NCBI GenBank assembly: GCA_025201375.1
Contig: JAIWZP010000001.1
Span: 62,001-126,000, forward strand
Source: Gongronella butleri
Lineage: Eukaryota; Mucoromycota; Mucoromycetes; Mucorales; Cunninghamellaceae
Length of the DNA: 64,000 bases
Direction of reading: 5' to 3'
Shown here: piece after piece, positions 24,283-37,227 of the stretch
Layout: every line of letters begins with the position of its first letter
How positions within the stretch are numbered: the stretch's first letter is position 1
The notes under the pieces: generated by a model
Told to the model about the DNA's origin: nothing
What the model saw: only the letters and a program-made list of their open reading frames with translations
The model's database searches: none
Made by a program: the position numbers and the translations under genes

Positions 24283-27250
24283 ATGAAAGGATTGGGAGTC
24301 ATTGCTATTGCCATCAGCATGCTGCCATTGGCGTTTGCCGCTGACGCCGCCGTAAACGACGGGTGTGTCAAGCGCGTGAGCTTGACCAACGACTTTGAAT
24401 TCTCCATTGCCAAGCTCGATTTGGCCGGCCAAGCGCCCAATGTCAAGGCCGTCCAGGCCGCGTGCCAATCTAGCTGCCAAAACGCGAGCCTCATGACGTT
24501 TACGCGTTTCAGCCCCACGAGCCGCGTCACGCGTCTCGACATGGCCGCAAAGCCCTTGAAGGAGAGCGCCTTTTTTGCGAAAAACGAGAATTATTTTGTC
24601 GTAAGGGCCGCTGGCCAGCACCAAAAGCGCGTTTTTTTTTTTTGTCCACTCACATTTCTATTTTTTTTTTTTTGTTTGTCGGTGTTCCTTTAGAACAATG
24701 TGTTTGACCTGCATAGCCATGGTCTTGGCTGTGTGCGCTTGGAAGAGTAAGTACAAATTCATGCAATGTTCAGCCAAAAAAAAAAAGTATCATGCCGACG
24801 GCTCTTTTCTTACGCGTCATTTTTTTTTTGGCAGGAATGCCAGATTTGTCCACTACCCTGTGACGCACCCTGCGTGCGAGAACACCAGTGTAGGACAATG
24901 CATCCATCATGCCTAATTTGCACGCAACAAAACACGCGTTCTCATTGTTGTTATTTAAAAAAAAATATAGTACGCGATCTGTGGCCAAGTGCGCAAGTCT
25001 GCGCTGGCTGTGTCTGACGACACGACGACGTCCAATGGCAGCGACAGCATCAATCCGGACCATAGCAATCCGAGCAACAATGTGAGCAAGCTTGTGAATG
25101 CTGCGGAGGCCGCCGCGCAAGAGGTGCCCGCCTCCAAAGAGGTGGATCCGAGCCTTGTCGAGATTGCTGCGGCCGTTGTTGAAGCCCAGCAGGAGCACGC
25201 TCAATCGGAAATCATGATGAAGGCGCCCGTGGCTGGTGCCACGTACCGATTGGAGCGCAATGGCCCCGTGGTGGAGGAGGATGGAGCGCAAGGCGACCTT
25301 GATTTCCAGGTGTTCCATCTGCTGCAGCCGATCAACACGTTTGCAAGCGCGCTTGGGCAGTGCCAATCCAACGATTTCGCCGACGTCGGCCACCTCAGCT
25401 CGTCGTCATTTGGCGAACTTGCGCAATGGCTCAACATGGTGAAGGTGCCGCGCAAGAAAAAGGCGAAAAAGGCCAAACACCATCACAAGAGCAAAGAGCA
25501 CCACCATAGTGACCATCACAAGAACAAAAAGCACGACGTGGAGCACCATCAGAACAAAAAGAGCAAAAAGCAGCACAAGAATGCGCTTGCCAAGGACGCG
25601 AAATCGGGTGCGGGCATCGATAATACGATTGGCAAGCGCCAGCACGCGCACACGCGCCGCCGCATCACGCGTCGCCAACTCGAAGAAGCCCTCGACAAGA
25701 TCCAGGCAAATGCAGGCGATGCCTTGGGTGCCGCCATTGATAAGGCCATCATGGGCGCCCAGCCCGCTGAGCAGGCTGATGCCATCCCCGCTGCCGCCAA
25801 GGTGGAGGAAGCTGCACCCAATGTAGAAGAACAAGCCGTAAAGGAAGATGCCAAGGAAGAAACGCAACCTGCCAACGCCGCCGCCCCCGCCCCCGCTGCC
25901 AATGCTGAGGAGGCCAAGGAAGAAATGACAATGGAAGAAGCCGCCCCTGCCGCCCCTACTGAGATTGCCAATGCTGAGGTTGCCAAGGAAGAAGTGGCCA
26001 ATGAAGAAGTCAAGGAAGAAGCCAAAGAGGCCGCCGCTCCTGCTGCTAACGCGGAAGAAGCCAAGCAAGAGGTCAAGGAGGAGGTCAAGGAAGAAGTGGC
26101 CAAGGAAGAAGCCGCCCCTGCCGCCCCTACTGAGATTGCCAAAGCTGAGGTCGCCAAGGAAGAAGTGGCCAACGAAGAAGTCAAAGAAGAAGTCAAAGAG
26201 GCCGCCGCTCCTGCTGCTAACGCGGAAGAAGCCAAGCAAGAGGTCAAGGAGGAGGTCAAGGAAGAAGTGGCCAAGGAAGAAGCCGCCCCTGCCGCCCCTA
26301 CTGAGATTGCCAAAGCTGAGGTCGCCAAGGAAGAAGTGGCCAACGAAGAGGTCAAGGAAGCTGCACAACCTGCTGCTGAAGCCGCCCCTGCTGTCAATGT
26401 TGAGGTTGCCAAGGAAGAAGCCAAAGAAGCGGCCAAGGAAGAAGTCAAGGAAGTAATCGCTGAAACCGCGCCTGTTGTGGAGGAACAGGCCAAGGAAGAC
26501 GAGGTCAAGGCCGAGGTCGCCGGTGCTGGTGAGGCTAATGTCGAGGAGTTGCCTGAACACCTGCGTGCTGACCCTATTGCGGCCGCCGCTGCCGTTGCTG
26601 CTGGCGAAATGCCCAATGCCGATGCTGTGCCAATGCCCGCCGTCGCTGAACAGCCCGTTGCTCCCCAAGAAGCCGCTGCTGCTCCCCAAGAAGCTGTTGC
26701 TGCTCCGCAAGAAGCTGTTGCTGCTCCTCAAGAGGCTGTTGCTGCTCCGCAAGAAGCTGTTGCTGCTCCTCAAGAGGCTATTGCTGCTCCTCAAGAGGCT
26801 GTTGCTGCTCCTCAAGAGGCTGTTGCTGCTCCGCAAGAAGCTGTTGCTGCTCCTCAAGAGGCTATTGCTGCTCCTCAAGAGGCTGTTGCTGCCCCTCAAG
26901 AGGCTGTTGCCGCTCCCCAAGAAGCTGGCGCTCCCCAAGTAGCCGCTGTTCCCCAAGAAGTTGCCGCTCCTCAAGCTGCCGCTGCTCCCCAAGCGGCTGC
27001 GGTTCCTGCTGTCGTTGCCAAGGCAGCACAGGCGGCTGGTGAAAGCGCCAGTGCTGCTGGCACCGTCGAGCCCATCGCCGTCCTCGAATCTTCGCCCGAC
27101 GCGCTCACGTACATTGTCGGCAAATGGAACGGCGACGACTACGAGGCAAAGGACGACTCCCAGTGTCTTCTCTTCTCCGCCAGCAAGGGCATCCACTTGG
27201 GTGCATGCAAATCCGCGGACTCGCTCCTTTGCCAAAGGCAGGTCGCGTAA
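24283..27250 (+). CDS. secreted Glu/Lys/Ala repeat protein with C-type-lectin-like ends
   Basis: Exons 24283-24600, 24694-24746, 24835-24889 and 24971-27250 give 901 aa. It begins with a clear signal peptide (MKGLGVIAIAISMLPLAFAADA). Residues ~20-145 hold paired cysteines and end in GLGCVRLEE...HPACENTSYAICGQV. The last ~45 residues repeat the same pattern (GKWNGDDYEAKD, SQCLLF, GACKSADSLLCQ). Both resemble the C-terminal half of a C-type lectin fold. Between them lie a Lys/His-rich block (KKKAKKAKHHHKSKEHHH), a long acidic KEE/EVA region with a 171-bp near-identical tandem duplication, and ~13 heptads of the PQEAVAA type. It is probably an extracellular or wall protein with an extended, possibly metal-binding stalk. 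The lectin call is tentative. Confidence 0.68.
26030..26371 (+). repeat. 171-bp in-frame tandem duplication
   Basis: A block starting at 26030 repeats from 26201 with period 171 bp (57 codons) and almost no changes. The second copy diverges near 26356. A partial earlier copy precedes it. Because 171 is a multiple of three, the frame is kept. Confidence 0.8.
26659..26935 (+). repeat. 21-bp heptad minisatellite (PQEAVAA)
   Basis: About 13 tandem 21-bp units encode P-Q-E-A-V/I/A-A-A. The units differ mainly at synonymous positions (CAAGAAGCT vs CAAGAGGCT), so selection on the peptide or recent homogenisation is likely. Confidence 0.8.
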
Positions 27251-27889
27251 AAGCAAGAAAAAAAATCACTCAATCGGGTATTTTTCCATCAATTCTTCAC
27301 ATTCTACTCTAAATTATTGTCTTCAAAATACATTATTAAAAAAAGGAACCGCCCATATGCGGCTGATTTGCATTGACATGACGCGTTCAATCTTAAACTT
27401 TGTGCAACCCGTGTTTTGGCATTCCTCATGTGTGGGATTCCGTCGCGTATTTTTTTTTATGCCTCGTGCCCTCCTGTGCCCCCTTGCGCCCCTTGTTCAC
27501 ACGACAATTTCACTTTGCACAGATGCCCACGTGCTTCATGACGCATGGCTCTTGGAAATGTGGACAATGGCCTATTAAATCGCGCGTCAAAGCACGCGCG
27601 CAGCATTAATGAAATTTGACAAAAACAACACTTATTACAAACATGCTACAGCACGGCAATTCGAGCGAAACACGGCAAAAAAATAGCACGCGTGTCGCGT
27701 CGTGCGGAAATACACATAACAAACACCCATAAGAATATTTAAAACGTGAATTTCTCGAAACTGAACATAAAAACCTGAATATTTTTTAGCTACCTTTTTT
27801 GCCTTTCTTCATCGCTCTCGGTTGAAACTGGTTTCATCCAAATCAAACGCGTCTTTGGCGAGCAATTGCTGTTTTTCTCAAGTTTTTTT
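27251..27889. other. 3' flank of the repeat-protein gene
   Basis: AT-rich with scattered ACGCG words; ATTATTAAAAAAAGG near 27329 may be the polyadenylation area. No gene is seen. Confidence 0.5.
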
Positions 27890-28550
27890 TAAAATTGGTA
27901 ATTTCTCGACAACCAATGACTCGAATCGCCCAAAACTCATACATCCGCCATTACGCCCATGTATCTGCGTGCTGTAAAAGTTTCAAAGATATCGATCGTT
28001 TTGTTTTGACGTGGCTACTACCCAAATTTTCAAACACCCGAGGAATCACGTACAATGAAGACAGAGCAATATGGTTTTGACCAAAAGATGCGCGTTCACG
28101 CCGCCATTGGGCTCCATTGCGAGTTTGGCACATTTAAATAAATTTGGAGATGAAAACGCAAAAAAACGAAGTTTACAATTTTTTGTTTTTAAATCGCTTG
28201 AAACTCTGCACAGTGGATACGCCGATGAAGGACAACACGAATTCTATTTATTTTAAAATACTACCTTACCAGTTTCGAGAAATTGCAAAGAAAGCGCATA
28301 TTCGTTGATCGCTTACAAGTCATGCAATATTAATCATGTAGATCTGGAATTCACTGTAATATTGCACACAATGGGCCCTAATATGATGTCTAAATTATGG
28401 AAGTCTGCGTTAGTTATTTGGCGAGAAAAATGCAAAATGGTGAAATCCGGCGTGTCAAGGTAAGCTTTTGAATGAACGCGTCAAATGGCATGAAACCGGT
28501 GCCTACGCGTAAGTTTTCATCGGATACGCGCGATGTGAAAGTGTCCAGAT
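27890..28550 (+). repeat. left arm of large imperfect palindrome
   Basis: Reverse complement of this stretch aligns by eye along its length with 28795-29430. Anchors include GCAATTTCTCGAAACTGGTAAGGTA, TTTGAAAATTTGGGTAGT, TTTTGAATGAACGCGT and CATGGGCGTAATGGCGGATGT (shared in part). Arms are roughly 70% alike. No intact reading frame; both arms retain a decayed ~60-codon frame in the same relative place. Confidence 0.75.
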
Positions 28551-28794
28551 AGTTCATTAGCTCATTCTTGACATATTGGCATTTTAATAAAATGTTCTTT
28601 GATTATCCAATCTTTGCTTACAGTGGTTCATTTTCACAATTCAAATATCCCCAAACCTTGGCTAAATGTGCCCTGCATGCCACTTGCACCATCCCCAAGT
28701 TTAACGCCTGTATAGTTGGTAAGATCAAAAGATTGAAGGTTAAAACCAGCAAACTGTTAAAATGGCAAATTCTTGCGATTGAGTAAGCTACCCC
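28551..28794. other. loop of the palindrome
   Basis: About 245 bp of AT-rich unique sequence between the two inverted arms. No gene is recognised. Confidence 0.6.
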
Positions 28795-29430
28795 CCCAGT
28801 GGATGCAAGGCCATATGTATCTGATGAAGGCACGTCAGTGGACACAGGTTTCAAGATATTTAACGCGTTCATTCAAAAGTATACCTTGAAACGATGGATT
28901 TTATTATTTTGCAAATTTCTCGCGGGATAATAAACGTAGAGCCGTATAACTTGGACATTATACGGACAGCCATGGTGCGCTTCGTTGCAGTGAATTTCAT
29001 GGCGGTACAGGCCATATTCCTGCAGACGGAAGCAATCAACCAAAATGTGCCTTTTTTGCAATTTCTCGAAACTGGTAAGGTAGAATTTTAAAATAAATGG
29101 AATCTGTGTAGTCCTCCATCGGGACATCCCCTTCGCAAAGTTTCGAGCGATTTAAAATTGAAAAAATTGATATTTTGTTTTTTGAATTTTCGTCTTCAAT
29201 TTATATTAAAGTGATCCAAATTCGTGATGGAGCCCAAAGATGGCACAAACGCGCATCTTTTGGTCCAAACCAAATTGCTCTACCTTCTTTGTATGTGATG
29301 CTACACGTGTTTGAAAATTTGGGTAGTGGCCACGTTAAGTCAAAACGGTCGACACCTCTGAGACTTTTACCGTATGCAGGTGCATGGGCGTAATGGCGGA
29401 TGTGCAAGTTTCATGCGATTCCAGTCACTG
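28795..29430 (-). repeat. right arm of large imperfect palindrome
   Basis: Inverted counterpart of 27890-28550 (see that entry). The decayed frame here (29211-29393, plus) and its partner (27951-28133, minus) share strings such as RASFG, HIAL/QIAL, SLYV, VFENLGS and HVK. Confidence 0.75.
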
Positions 29431-30244
29431 ATTATCGAGAAATTAGCAAATTTAAAATTTAGACAAATACAGCCATTACGCGTCAGAGACGCGCTCTCGT
29501 TTTGGGTGAAACTTGTTCCATCTAAACCGCGACAACGAAGGGCATGCAGGCATGCCAAAAAGCGCGATCATTAATAAGGTGGAACGCGAGAAATATTATT
29601 TTTCGTCAATTTTAACTGATTCATTTTGCGCGTTTGGCTTACCACGTAAATACCACTTTGTAACGCACATCCGACTTGTGCGATGGCCATGCGCCAGCAC
29701 GCGAGCATGGTTAAAATGCAATAGAAAATGCGAGTTAACCGCATTCTAGATGAACATATGGTTTTTTAACCAAATTGGCCCATTACACGCGATCCGCATA
29801 CAAAATTGCTCCTTTTTTTGGAGTTCTACAGAGGAAATACGCGGCTTTATACCCATAATGAGCACAGAATAATCTGCCTCACAGCATTGGCAACTTTGAA
29901 ATTCACCTTTTAACGAGTCACGCACACAAAAGTGATAGAGTGCTCGTCAGTTTAATGGCTGTTTTAACTTTTATTGGTTATATCGTATACTACGGAGGTC
30001 AAGGTGTTCAGACGGAGGCGATTGTTGAACCAAAAGCTTGCTGGGATATTGGCATGATGCAGGAAATGGCTTATTTGGCAATGGGCGCGATAGGTGGTGG
30101 CGGGAGCAATTTAGGCTTTGAGCAGTTCCAAAGTCCGTCACAAGCTCAAGGCGGTGGTGTTTACCACCTGTCAGAATTCTCTTTCTTTTCTTCTCCCCCT
30201 TTTTTTTTCTTGCCTTTTCCTTTGTTTTCATCTGTAGTCCCACC
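29431..30244. other. gene-free flank upstream of CCT6
   Basis: AT-rich, with no supported gene up to about 30150. 30178-30244 is the C/T-rich CCT6 leader ending in CCACC before the AT of the split start codon. Confidence 0.5.
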
Positions 30245-32335
30245 ATGTAAGTGACACGTGCCTTGCTTTCAAAGGGATCCCGCGGCATGAACAGCGCGCC
30301 GTGACAGTTGCGCTGTCATCTTTTGTCAAGACAGTCAGGCACAGGGCTCACCATCTGCTTTTTGACTAGGTCGTCTGCGCTGAAACTCATCAATCCCAAC
30401 TCTGACTTCTCAAAGCAAGCGCTCCAGCTTAACATCACGGCGGCCGTCGGTCTCCAAGAGGTGTTGCGTTCCAATCTCGGTCCCCGTGGCACGATCAAGA
30501 TGTAAGTTTTCGCGCAAAAGCGTCATCAGGCACGAATTGACACGCTATGTGTTCCCTTTTTTCCTCACGCAGGCTCGTGGACGGCGCCGGTGCGCTCAAG
30601 CTCACAAAGGACGGCAAGGTGTTGCTCACGGAGATGGTAAAAAACTTGCAAAAATGGCAAAAACGAACGATCAATGGCACTGATTCTTGTTTTTTTTTCT
30701 GCAGCAAATCCAACACCCCACGGCGTCCATGATTGCCAAGGCATCTGTCGCGCAAGATGAGATTACGGGCGACGGCACGACGTCGGTCGTCCTTTTGGTG
30801 GGCGAATTGCTCAAGCAGGCCGAGCGCTACGTGTCGGAAGGCTTGCACCCTCGCATGATCACCGCCGGTTATGATGCGTCCAAGAAGGAGGCCCTGAACG
30901 TGAGTGGTTTAAAAAAGAAGTGACGCGTCGCATTGCTCGTGTGGCTGATTTGTGTTTTTGTTTGTGCCTAGTTTTTGGAGGAATTCAAGACCAAGCACGA
31001 GGAGATTGACCGTGAATTGCTCGTTTCTGTTGCGCGCACGAGCTTGCGCAGCAAGGTGCACCGCGCTCTGGCTGACACGTTGACCGAGGCTGTGGTGGAT
31101 GCCGTGCTTGCTATCCAGCGCGAGGGCCAGCCCATTGACTTGCACATGGTCGAGATCATGAAGATGCAACACCGCGCAGAGACGGATTCGCGCCTGATCC
31201 GCGGTCTCGTCATGGACCACGGTGCTCGCCACCCCGACATGCCAAAGGCACTCAAGAATTGCTTCATCCTCACTCTGAATGTGAGCTTGGAATACGAAAA
31301 GAGGTAAAAATGAACAGAAAAAAGAAAAGAAGAAAAACACAAATTGAGGGATCGCGGCTCACTTTTTTATTTCAACAGTGAGATCAACAGTGGCTTCTTC
31401 TACTCGACGCCTGAGCAGCGTGAGAAGCTCGTGGAGAGCGAGCGTAAGCACGTTGACGACAAGCTGCGCAAGATTGTCGATTTCAAAAACACGGTGTGCA
31501 CTGGCGAATTTGCCGAGTATGGGTTTGTTGTGATCAACCAAAAGGGCATTGACCCGTTGTCGTTGGACGTTCTTGCCAAGCACAACATTCTTGCTCTGCG
31601 TCGCGCCAAGCGCCGCAACATGGAGCGTCTGCAACTTGCGTGCGGTGGCATTGCGCAAAACTCGGTGGATGATTTGTCGCAAGAGGTGCTTGGCTTTGCA
31701 GGCCACGTGCACGAGCAGGTGCTGGGTGAGGAGAAATATACCTTTGTCGAAGACGTCAAGGACCCGTACAGCGTGACCATCTTGCTCAAGGGCCCCAATG
31801 CCCACACGATCGATATGTGCAACAATGCCGTGCGCGATGGCCTTCGTGCCGTCAAGAATGCCATTGAGGACAAGGCCGTCGTCGCCGGTGGTGGCGCTTT
31901 CCACGTCGCCCTGTCCCAGCACCTCATCGAGTTCAAAAAGACCGTCAAGGGCCGCGCAAAGATGGGTGTCCAAGCCTTTGCCGACGCGCTCCTCATCATC
32001 CCCAAGGTCCTCGCCCAAAACGCTGGCTTTGACGTCCAGGACGTCATCGTCGCCCTGCAGGAAGAACATATGGACGGCCACATCGTCGGCGTCGACGTCA
32101 AGACCGGCGAGACAATGGACCCCAAGATGGAGGGCATCTGGGACAATTATCGCGTCCACCGACACATGTTGCACTCTTGGTAAAAAAAGATAGAAATCAC
32201 CTGATTGTCGCACGTTTTTGCTCATTTTCCCCTCTTTTTATATATAGCTCTGTCATTGCGAGCAACTTGCTACTAGTCGATGAAATCATGCGTGCCGGCC
32301 GCACGTCTCTCAAGGGCCCTGAACCTGGAATGTAA
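30245..32335 (+). CDS. CCT6: CCT6, zeta subunit of cytosolic chaperonin TRiC/CCT
   Basis: Exons 30245-30246, 30370-30501, 30573-30636, 30705-30899, 30972-31303, 31379-32179 and 32248-32335 give 537 aa, the usual Cct6 length. One of eight paralogues in the cytosolic ring chaperonin that folds actin, tubulin and WD proteins. Landmarks are the N-terminus [32 protein letters not shown], the nucleotide motif TGDGTTS (~87-93), and VAGGGAF before the C-terminal equatorial domain. The open frame upstream of TCGTCTGCG has no ATG. The only fitting start is AT|gtaagt...ctag|G, so the initiator codon itself is interrupted by a 123-nt phase-2 intron. CCACC directly before AT is a good start context. Confidence 0.93.
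30247..30369 (+). other. structured intron inside the CCT6 start codon
   Basis: Donor GTAAGTG follows AT, and acceptor CTAG precedes G of the ATG. Inside, GTGCCT (30258-30263) can pair with AGGCAC (30337-30342). Between them TGACAG (30302-30307) and CTGTCA (30313-30318) form a perfect stem with a 5-nt loop. Confidence 0.6.
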
Positions 32336-32711
32336 ATACTCAAAAAAAGTAGATTGTAATGCCCCCCCTTGCCGATTGTCCCCCCTTTTTTGCTCTTTTT
32401 CCTCTTCTTTCTCATGAATCGCCTTTTTTTCACACCTCGTTTATCTACGTGCATCCTTGTCTTGAATAAAAAAAACACACACGAATTTGACCCTTTGATA
32501 ATGCAGATCCAGGCCCCCTCCAAAAAAAAGAGCACGAAACGACGTGTGCCAATGCATGAATGGAGCTGCCAAAATGAAGAATATCAGTCGGACTTTGGAA
32601 TTGGATGGTCCGAGGGCCGCCCGGGCGGGTAATCAGGTATGAAAGGGCAACCAAGGCTCCCCTTTTCCCTTTTTTTTCTTTCCTTTTTTTCAATACATCA
32701 ACCTAGCTATC
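32336..32711. other. CCT6-RPS3 spacer
   Basis: Contains AATAAA at 32465 (CCT6 3' end) and T-rich sequence before the RPS3 ATG. Nothing else is seen. Confidence 0.6.
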
Positions 32712-33693
<982 letters not shown>

Positions 33694-35435
33694 ATCGCCC
33701 CCTCTCCACACACCTCACTCCCATCTTGCCTCCCTTTTGATTCCAAGATGGCTTCACGCTATGTTTTTTGTCTTGCCATCGATTTCCGTACATCACATTA
33801 CACAACCCTCTCTTCATTTGCAAATTAAAAAACCAGTTTGATCCATCTGAAATTGAAAAGCGCGCGTCGCGATTCGCCTTTTTTTTAATTTTTGCGCATT
33901 TGCATATCGATGCCCGCAGTCCACCGCCCTCAATTTTTTTTTTTTTTTTTTTTCATGACGAGGTGCTGATCAGACGAATGGCCGGCATGAACAGGGAGAT
34001 TTGCATCTTTTCTTTTACAAAAGACGTCAAAATGCGCCAATTCGCGATTGTTGGCGATCCGGTATGTTTCAATTGCCAAGAAAGGGCTCGCGTTCCAAGC
34101 GACCCTGGGTCGTACGCCCCGCTGGTTTAAATTTGGGCGTCGTTTGGACCAGTTTGTGAGGAGATGCTCCAGTGGTCGGCCAATTTTGGAGGAATTCATA
34201 TTTTAATTTCCAACCAGGGCAATCGCGGAGCCGCGAAACGCGTCGTCATGGCAAATTGCATCGCAGAAACCCAAGTGGGGCGCCATTTGCAACTGTTTGC
34301 TTGCGATTTGGGCGCGCCACGCCTGTTTGAATGTTTAGGCGTGACGGGGCTGCCAAACCAAAATTGAAAAATCAGGTTCCCAGAATGTGACCAAACTTGC
34401 ACACAAGAGAATAGGCGAGGAGAAACCACGAAAAATGCCAAAAGGGAGCGTGATCCATCAGCTCGTTGACGAGTAATGGGCAATTTTAGATTAAATTTCA
34501 AAGGTGATTTGCAAGGGAAAAACGCGCCGATAGAGCCCGCTGACGCGTCCACTAATAAGAGGCAGCTCAGAAGCATGGGTTTGATTAGGAAGAGGTGCGT
34601 GCAAGTCGACGACTGACGCGGTTTAACACGTGTCGAAAATTGCCTATGATTTTCAAACCGTGTCAAAGGTGCCAAAAACCACCTTTTGCATCGATCACCC
34701 ATGTCCACGTACGCAGCAAGCCATGGTCTTTCTGATGGTGTTTGTTTCTCCGAGATTCAAGCACTTTTCGTTGAGATGGTATTGAGTCGAAATTAAATCG
34801 TTAAATGCATTTTTCGCCAAAACAAGTCAATGGACACTTGTTTTTTATTGCGTTTCTGTCCGAGAACGCGACGCGTTTACCGAGTGGTGGGATTGGCGTG
34901 GCGAATTGGCGACCTAAATTTTGCCATCTTCCCGAGATTGACTGTACCCCTAGGAAAGGCCGCGTATTTTGAAAATCGTCGTTGCGCACCATCTATTGAT
35001 TGCAATGCCGCAAGGATGGGCTTATTTGAACGCGTAAGCTTGGAACTATCGATGCGAAGAGCGAGGTCTCTGCAACTTGTCAACTTCATCGACGAGCGAC
35101 CAAAAGACAATAAAACACGTTTTTCGCGTCCTTCGCGGCATCCCACTTGAATCGAGCGCGACTTTTGTGTATGGCACGCGACGAACAGGCAGATGGAAAC
35201 TTTTGTCATCCATTCACAGCACAGAGACAAAAGCAGCGTCGCGCGGGAAATGCAAATTTGTGCGAAATGACGCGCCGCGTGGCCATTTGCTTTTGCAAAG
35301 CAAGCTGCTTGCATTTTGAGCACTACAACACGAATCGCTTGCGTCATGGCTTCGTCTTTCAACCTGCTGTCAAGACGATGAAGCCGATAAGATGGGGACG
35401 CAATGGCCAAAAAACAAAAGACAAAAAACCAATGT
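33694..35435. other. gene-free island between RPS3 and the MARCH-type gene
   Basis: Begins with the RPS3 3' UTR; a run of about 23 T lies at 33935-33953. 34100-35350 has no sustained frame, mixes AT-rich sequence with GCGC-type words, and resembles the other islands at 16-17 kb and 48-49 kb. Confidence 0.5.
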
Positions 35436-37227
35436 TTATTCATTTTGATTAGGTGGCAAAGAAAGGACGATTTCGTGGTCAATGCAGGATGTCCACCTGC
35501 TGAGGGATGGGTAAATTGCCTTTGACATGACGCTTGTGACGGCAACGCCGAGAGTGACCCAGCGCAGGACCCAGAGCGGCAATTCGAGCAAAAACTCGTT
35601 TGTCAGCTGCTGTCTGTGGTCTAGCACGGCGGCAGGCGACAATGACGCGGGGGTATTGGGCTGGTGCACGGGGCGCGTCATGACGACAAAAGCGAGCAGG
35701 TTGAAATGGATCCAAAACAGAATAACGAGCAAACAGCAGTACGTGACGAGCAATTGCTTGGCAAAGCGGATCGCCTGATGCTGTGCGGTCCTAATCCAGG
35801 CCATGACGTCTTGACGGCGTACGTGGTGCGTGGCCGCGGCGTGGAAAGGCACGTGTTGGTGTGGTTGTGGGCGCAAGAATGGTTCATTTTGTGGCTGTGG
35901 CTGCAGGTATGGCGCGTGTTCTTGTTGTAGGTCTTGCTGTTGGTGCTGATGCAGGTCCTCGGCCACGGGTGCATGGTCAGGGGGACCATTGGCATGGTGA
36001 TGCGTGTCTTCGGGGCGTGGATGGCGAGTTTGATGCAATTGGGCTGCGGGTCGAGGCGGTGGTGGCGGCACGGGCTGCATTTGCGGCGGCAAAGGAGGCG
36101 CAGGCGGCAACATGTGGTCGTGATCGGCCATGAACAGGAAATCAAACATGTCGCTTAGGATCTGATAAGTGTACCAGACATTGGCGACGCTGCCGAGCAA
36201 GAAAAAGCCTAAATGTAGGTGCGATAATCGGCACAGCAGCCAGTGCCACATCCGATCGTCGGCGAGAGGGAACAACAGCGCGTACAATAGGTGACCAGGT
36301 ACCATCGAGTGCACGGCCAATGACGCGTCCAGCGATGCAGTCCATGATTTGAGCCAATTGTCAATGGCTGGTGGCAAGGCCGACGTCACGGCAACCACTG
36401 TCGCCGAAGATGTAAACGTCGTGCGCGATGCCGCCATAAAAGACGTTAACGAGGGCGTCGGTTGCACAAAAGAGGCCGAGCAAATGGGAAAAGGCGTGAA
36501 ATCGACCATGGCGTCCAACGCGCGGGCAGCTTTGGGCTGCACACTCGCACGGAGCGCCTGGCCGAGGGTATCGAGGAAAAAGCGCATCAATTGGCCACGC
36601 GAAAACGCGCCAAAAGGCCCGCCTTGCCCGTCATGCACCGCCAATGCCACAAAGTAGATGATGATCTTCATGAACCAGCCTTATCAATCAAGAAAAAAAA
36701 TAAAAGAAAAGAGGATGAGCCACTTTTTAATCTTCCATGTTGAAGGCCATTGAACCTCATTCTTACCGACAGGCACCAGTAAAAAGAGTAAAATAAGCAC
36801 GGTGCCAAGAATACGCATACCTGTTTGAAAAAGAAAAAAGAATTGGGCCATTGAAACTCGGATTCCCAGGGGGGCATTGCCCTAGGCAACGCTTTTTTTT
36901 TTCTCTGTATCTTACCTTTATAATTGAAGAGTGCACGGAAATAGCTGTATTGCTTGATAGTGAGCTTGTATTGGCATAAAGTGCACCTGTAAAGGTCCCT
37001 TTCTCGCCCACCCTGCAGCAGCGATAACCGCCACGACCGCATACAAGCGGGATGAACGTATTTGCTGTGAAAAGAGGTGAGACGAGGGGTGTCAAACAAA
37101 GAAAAAAAATTGCTTACATAGAGCCTGAGCACTTGCAAGGAGAAATAAGAGCGGAAACATCGTCCTTTTCAAGACATATCTTGCATACGGCCGACGTGGT
37201 GTCCATGCCGTCCAGGGAAGAGGTCAT
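35436..37227 (-). CDS. MARCH-type (RINGv) membrane E3 ubiquitin ligase-like protein
   Basis: Exons 37118-37227, 36916-37064, 36767-36820 and 35436-36679 give 518 aa. An N-terminal RING-CH (C4HC3) finger spans residues ~17-75: CKICLEKDD, SPCKCSGSIKYVHPAC, then CTLCQYKL. In MARCH/Doa10 proteins this binds E2 enzymes and ubiquitinates membrane substrates. Several hydrophobic segments follow (ILGTVLILLFLLVPVGWF, KIIIYFVALAV, GHLLYALLFPLA, LHLGFFLLGSVANV), then a Pro/His/Gln-rich loop and more helices near the C-terminus (LLVTYCCLLVILFW). It is much shorter than Doa10, so it is more MARCH-like. An in-frame ATG at 37308 would add 27 residues; the pyrimidine-rich stretch between suggests UTR. Confidence 0.8.

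Noticed and set aside
34196..34708. 170-codon minus-strand frame in the island after RPS3
   Set aside because: Composition is random-like with many Cys/Phe/Arg, no motif, and no conserved neighbours; considered chance.
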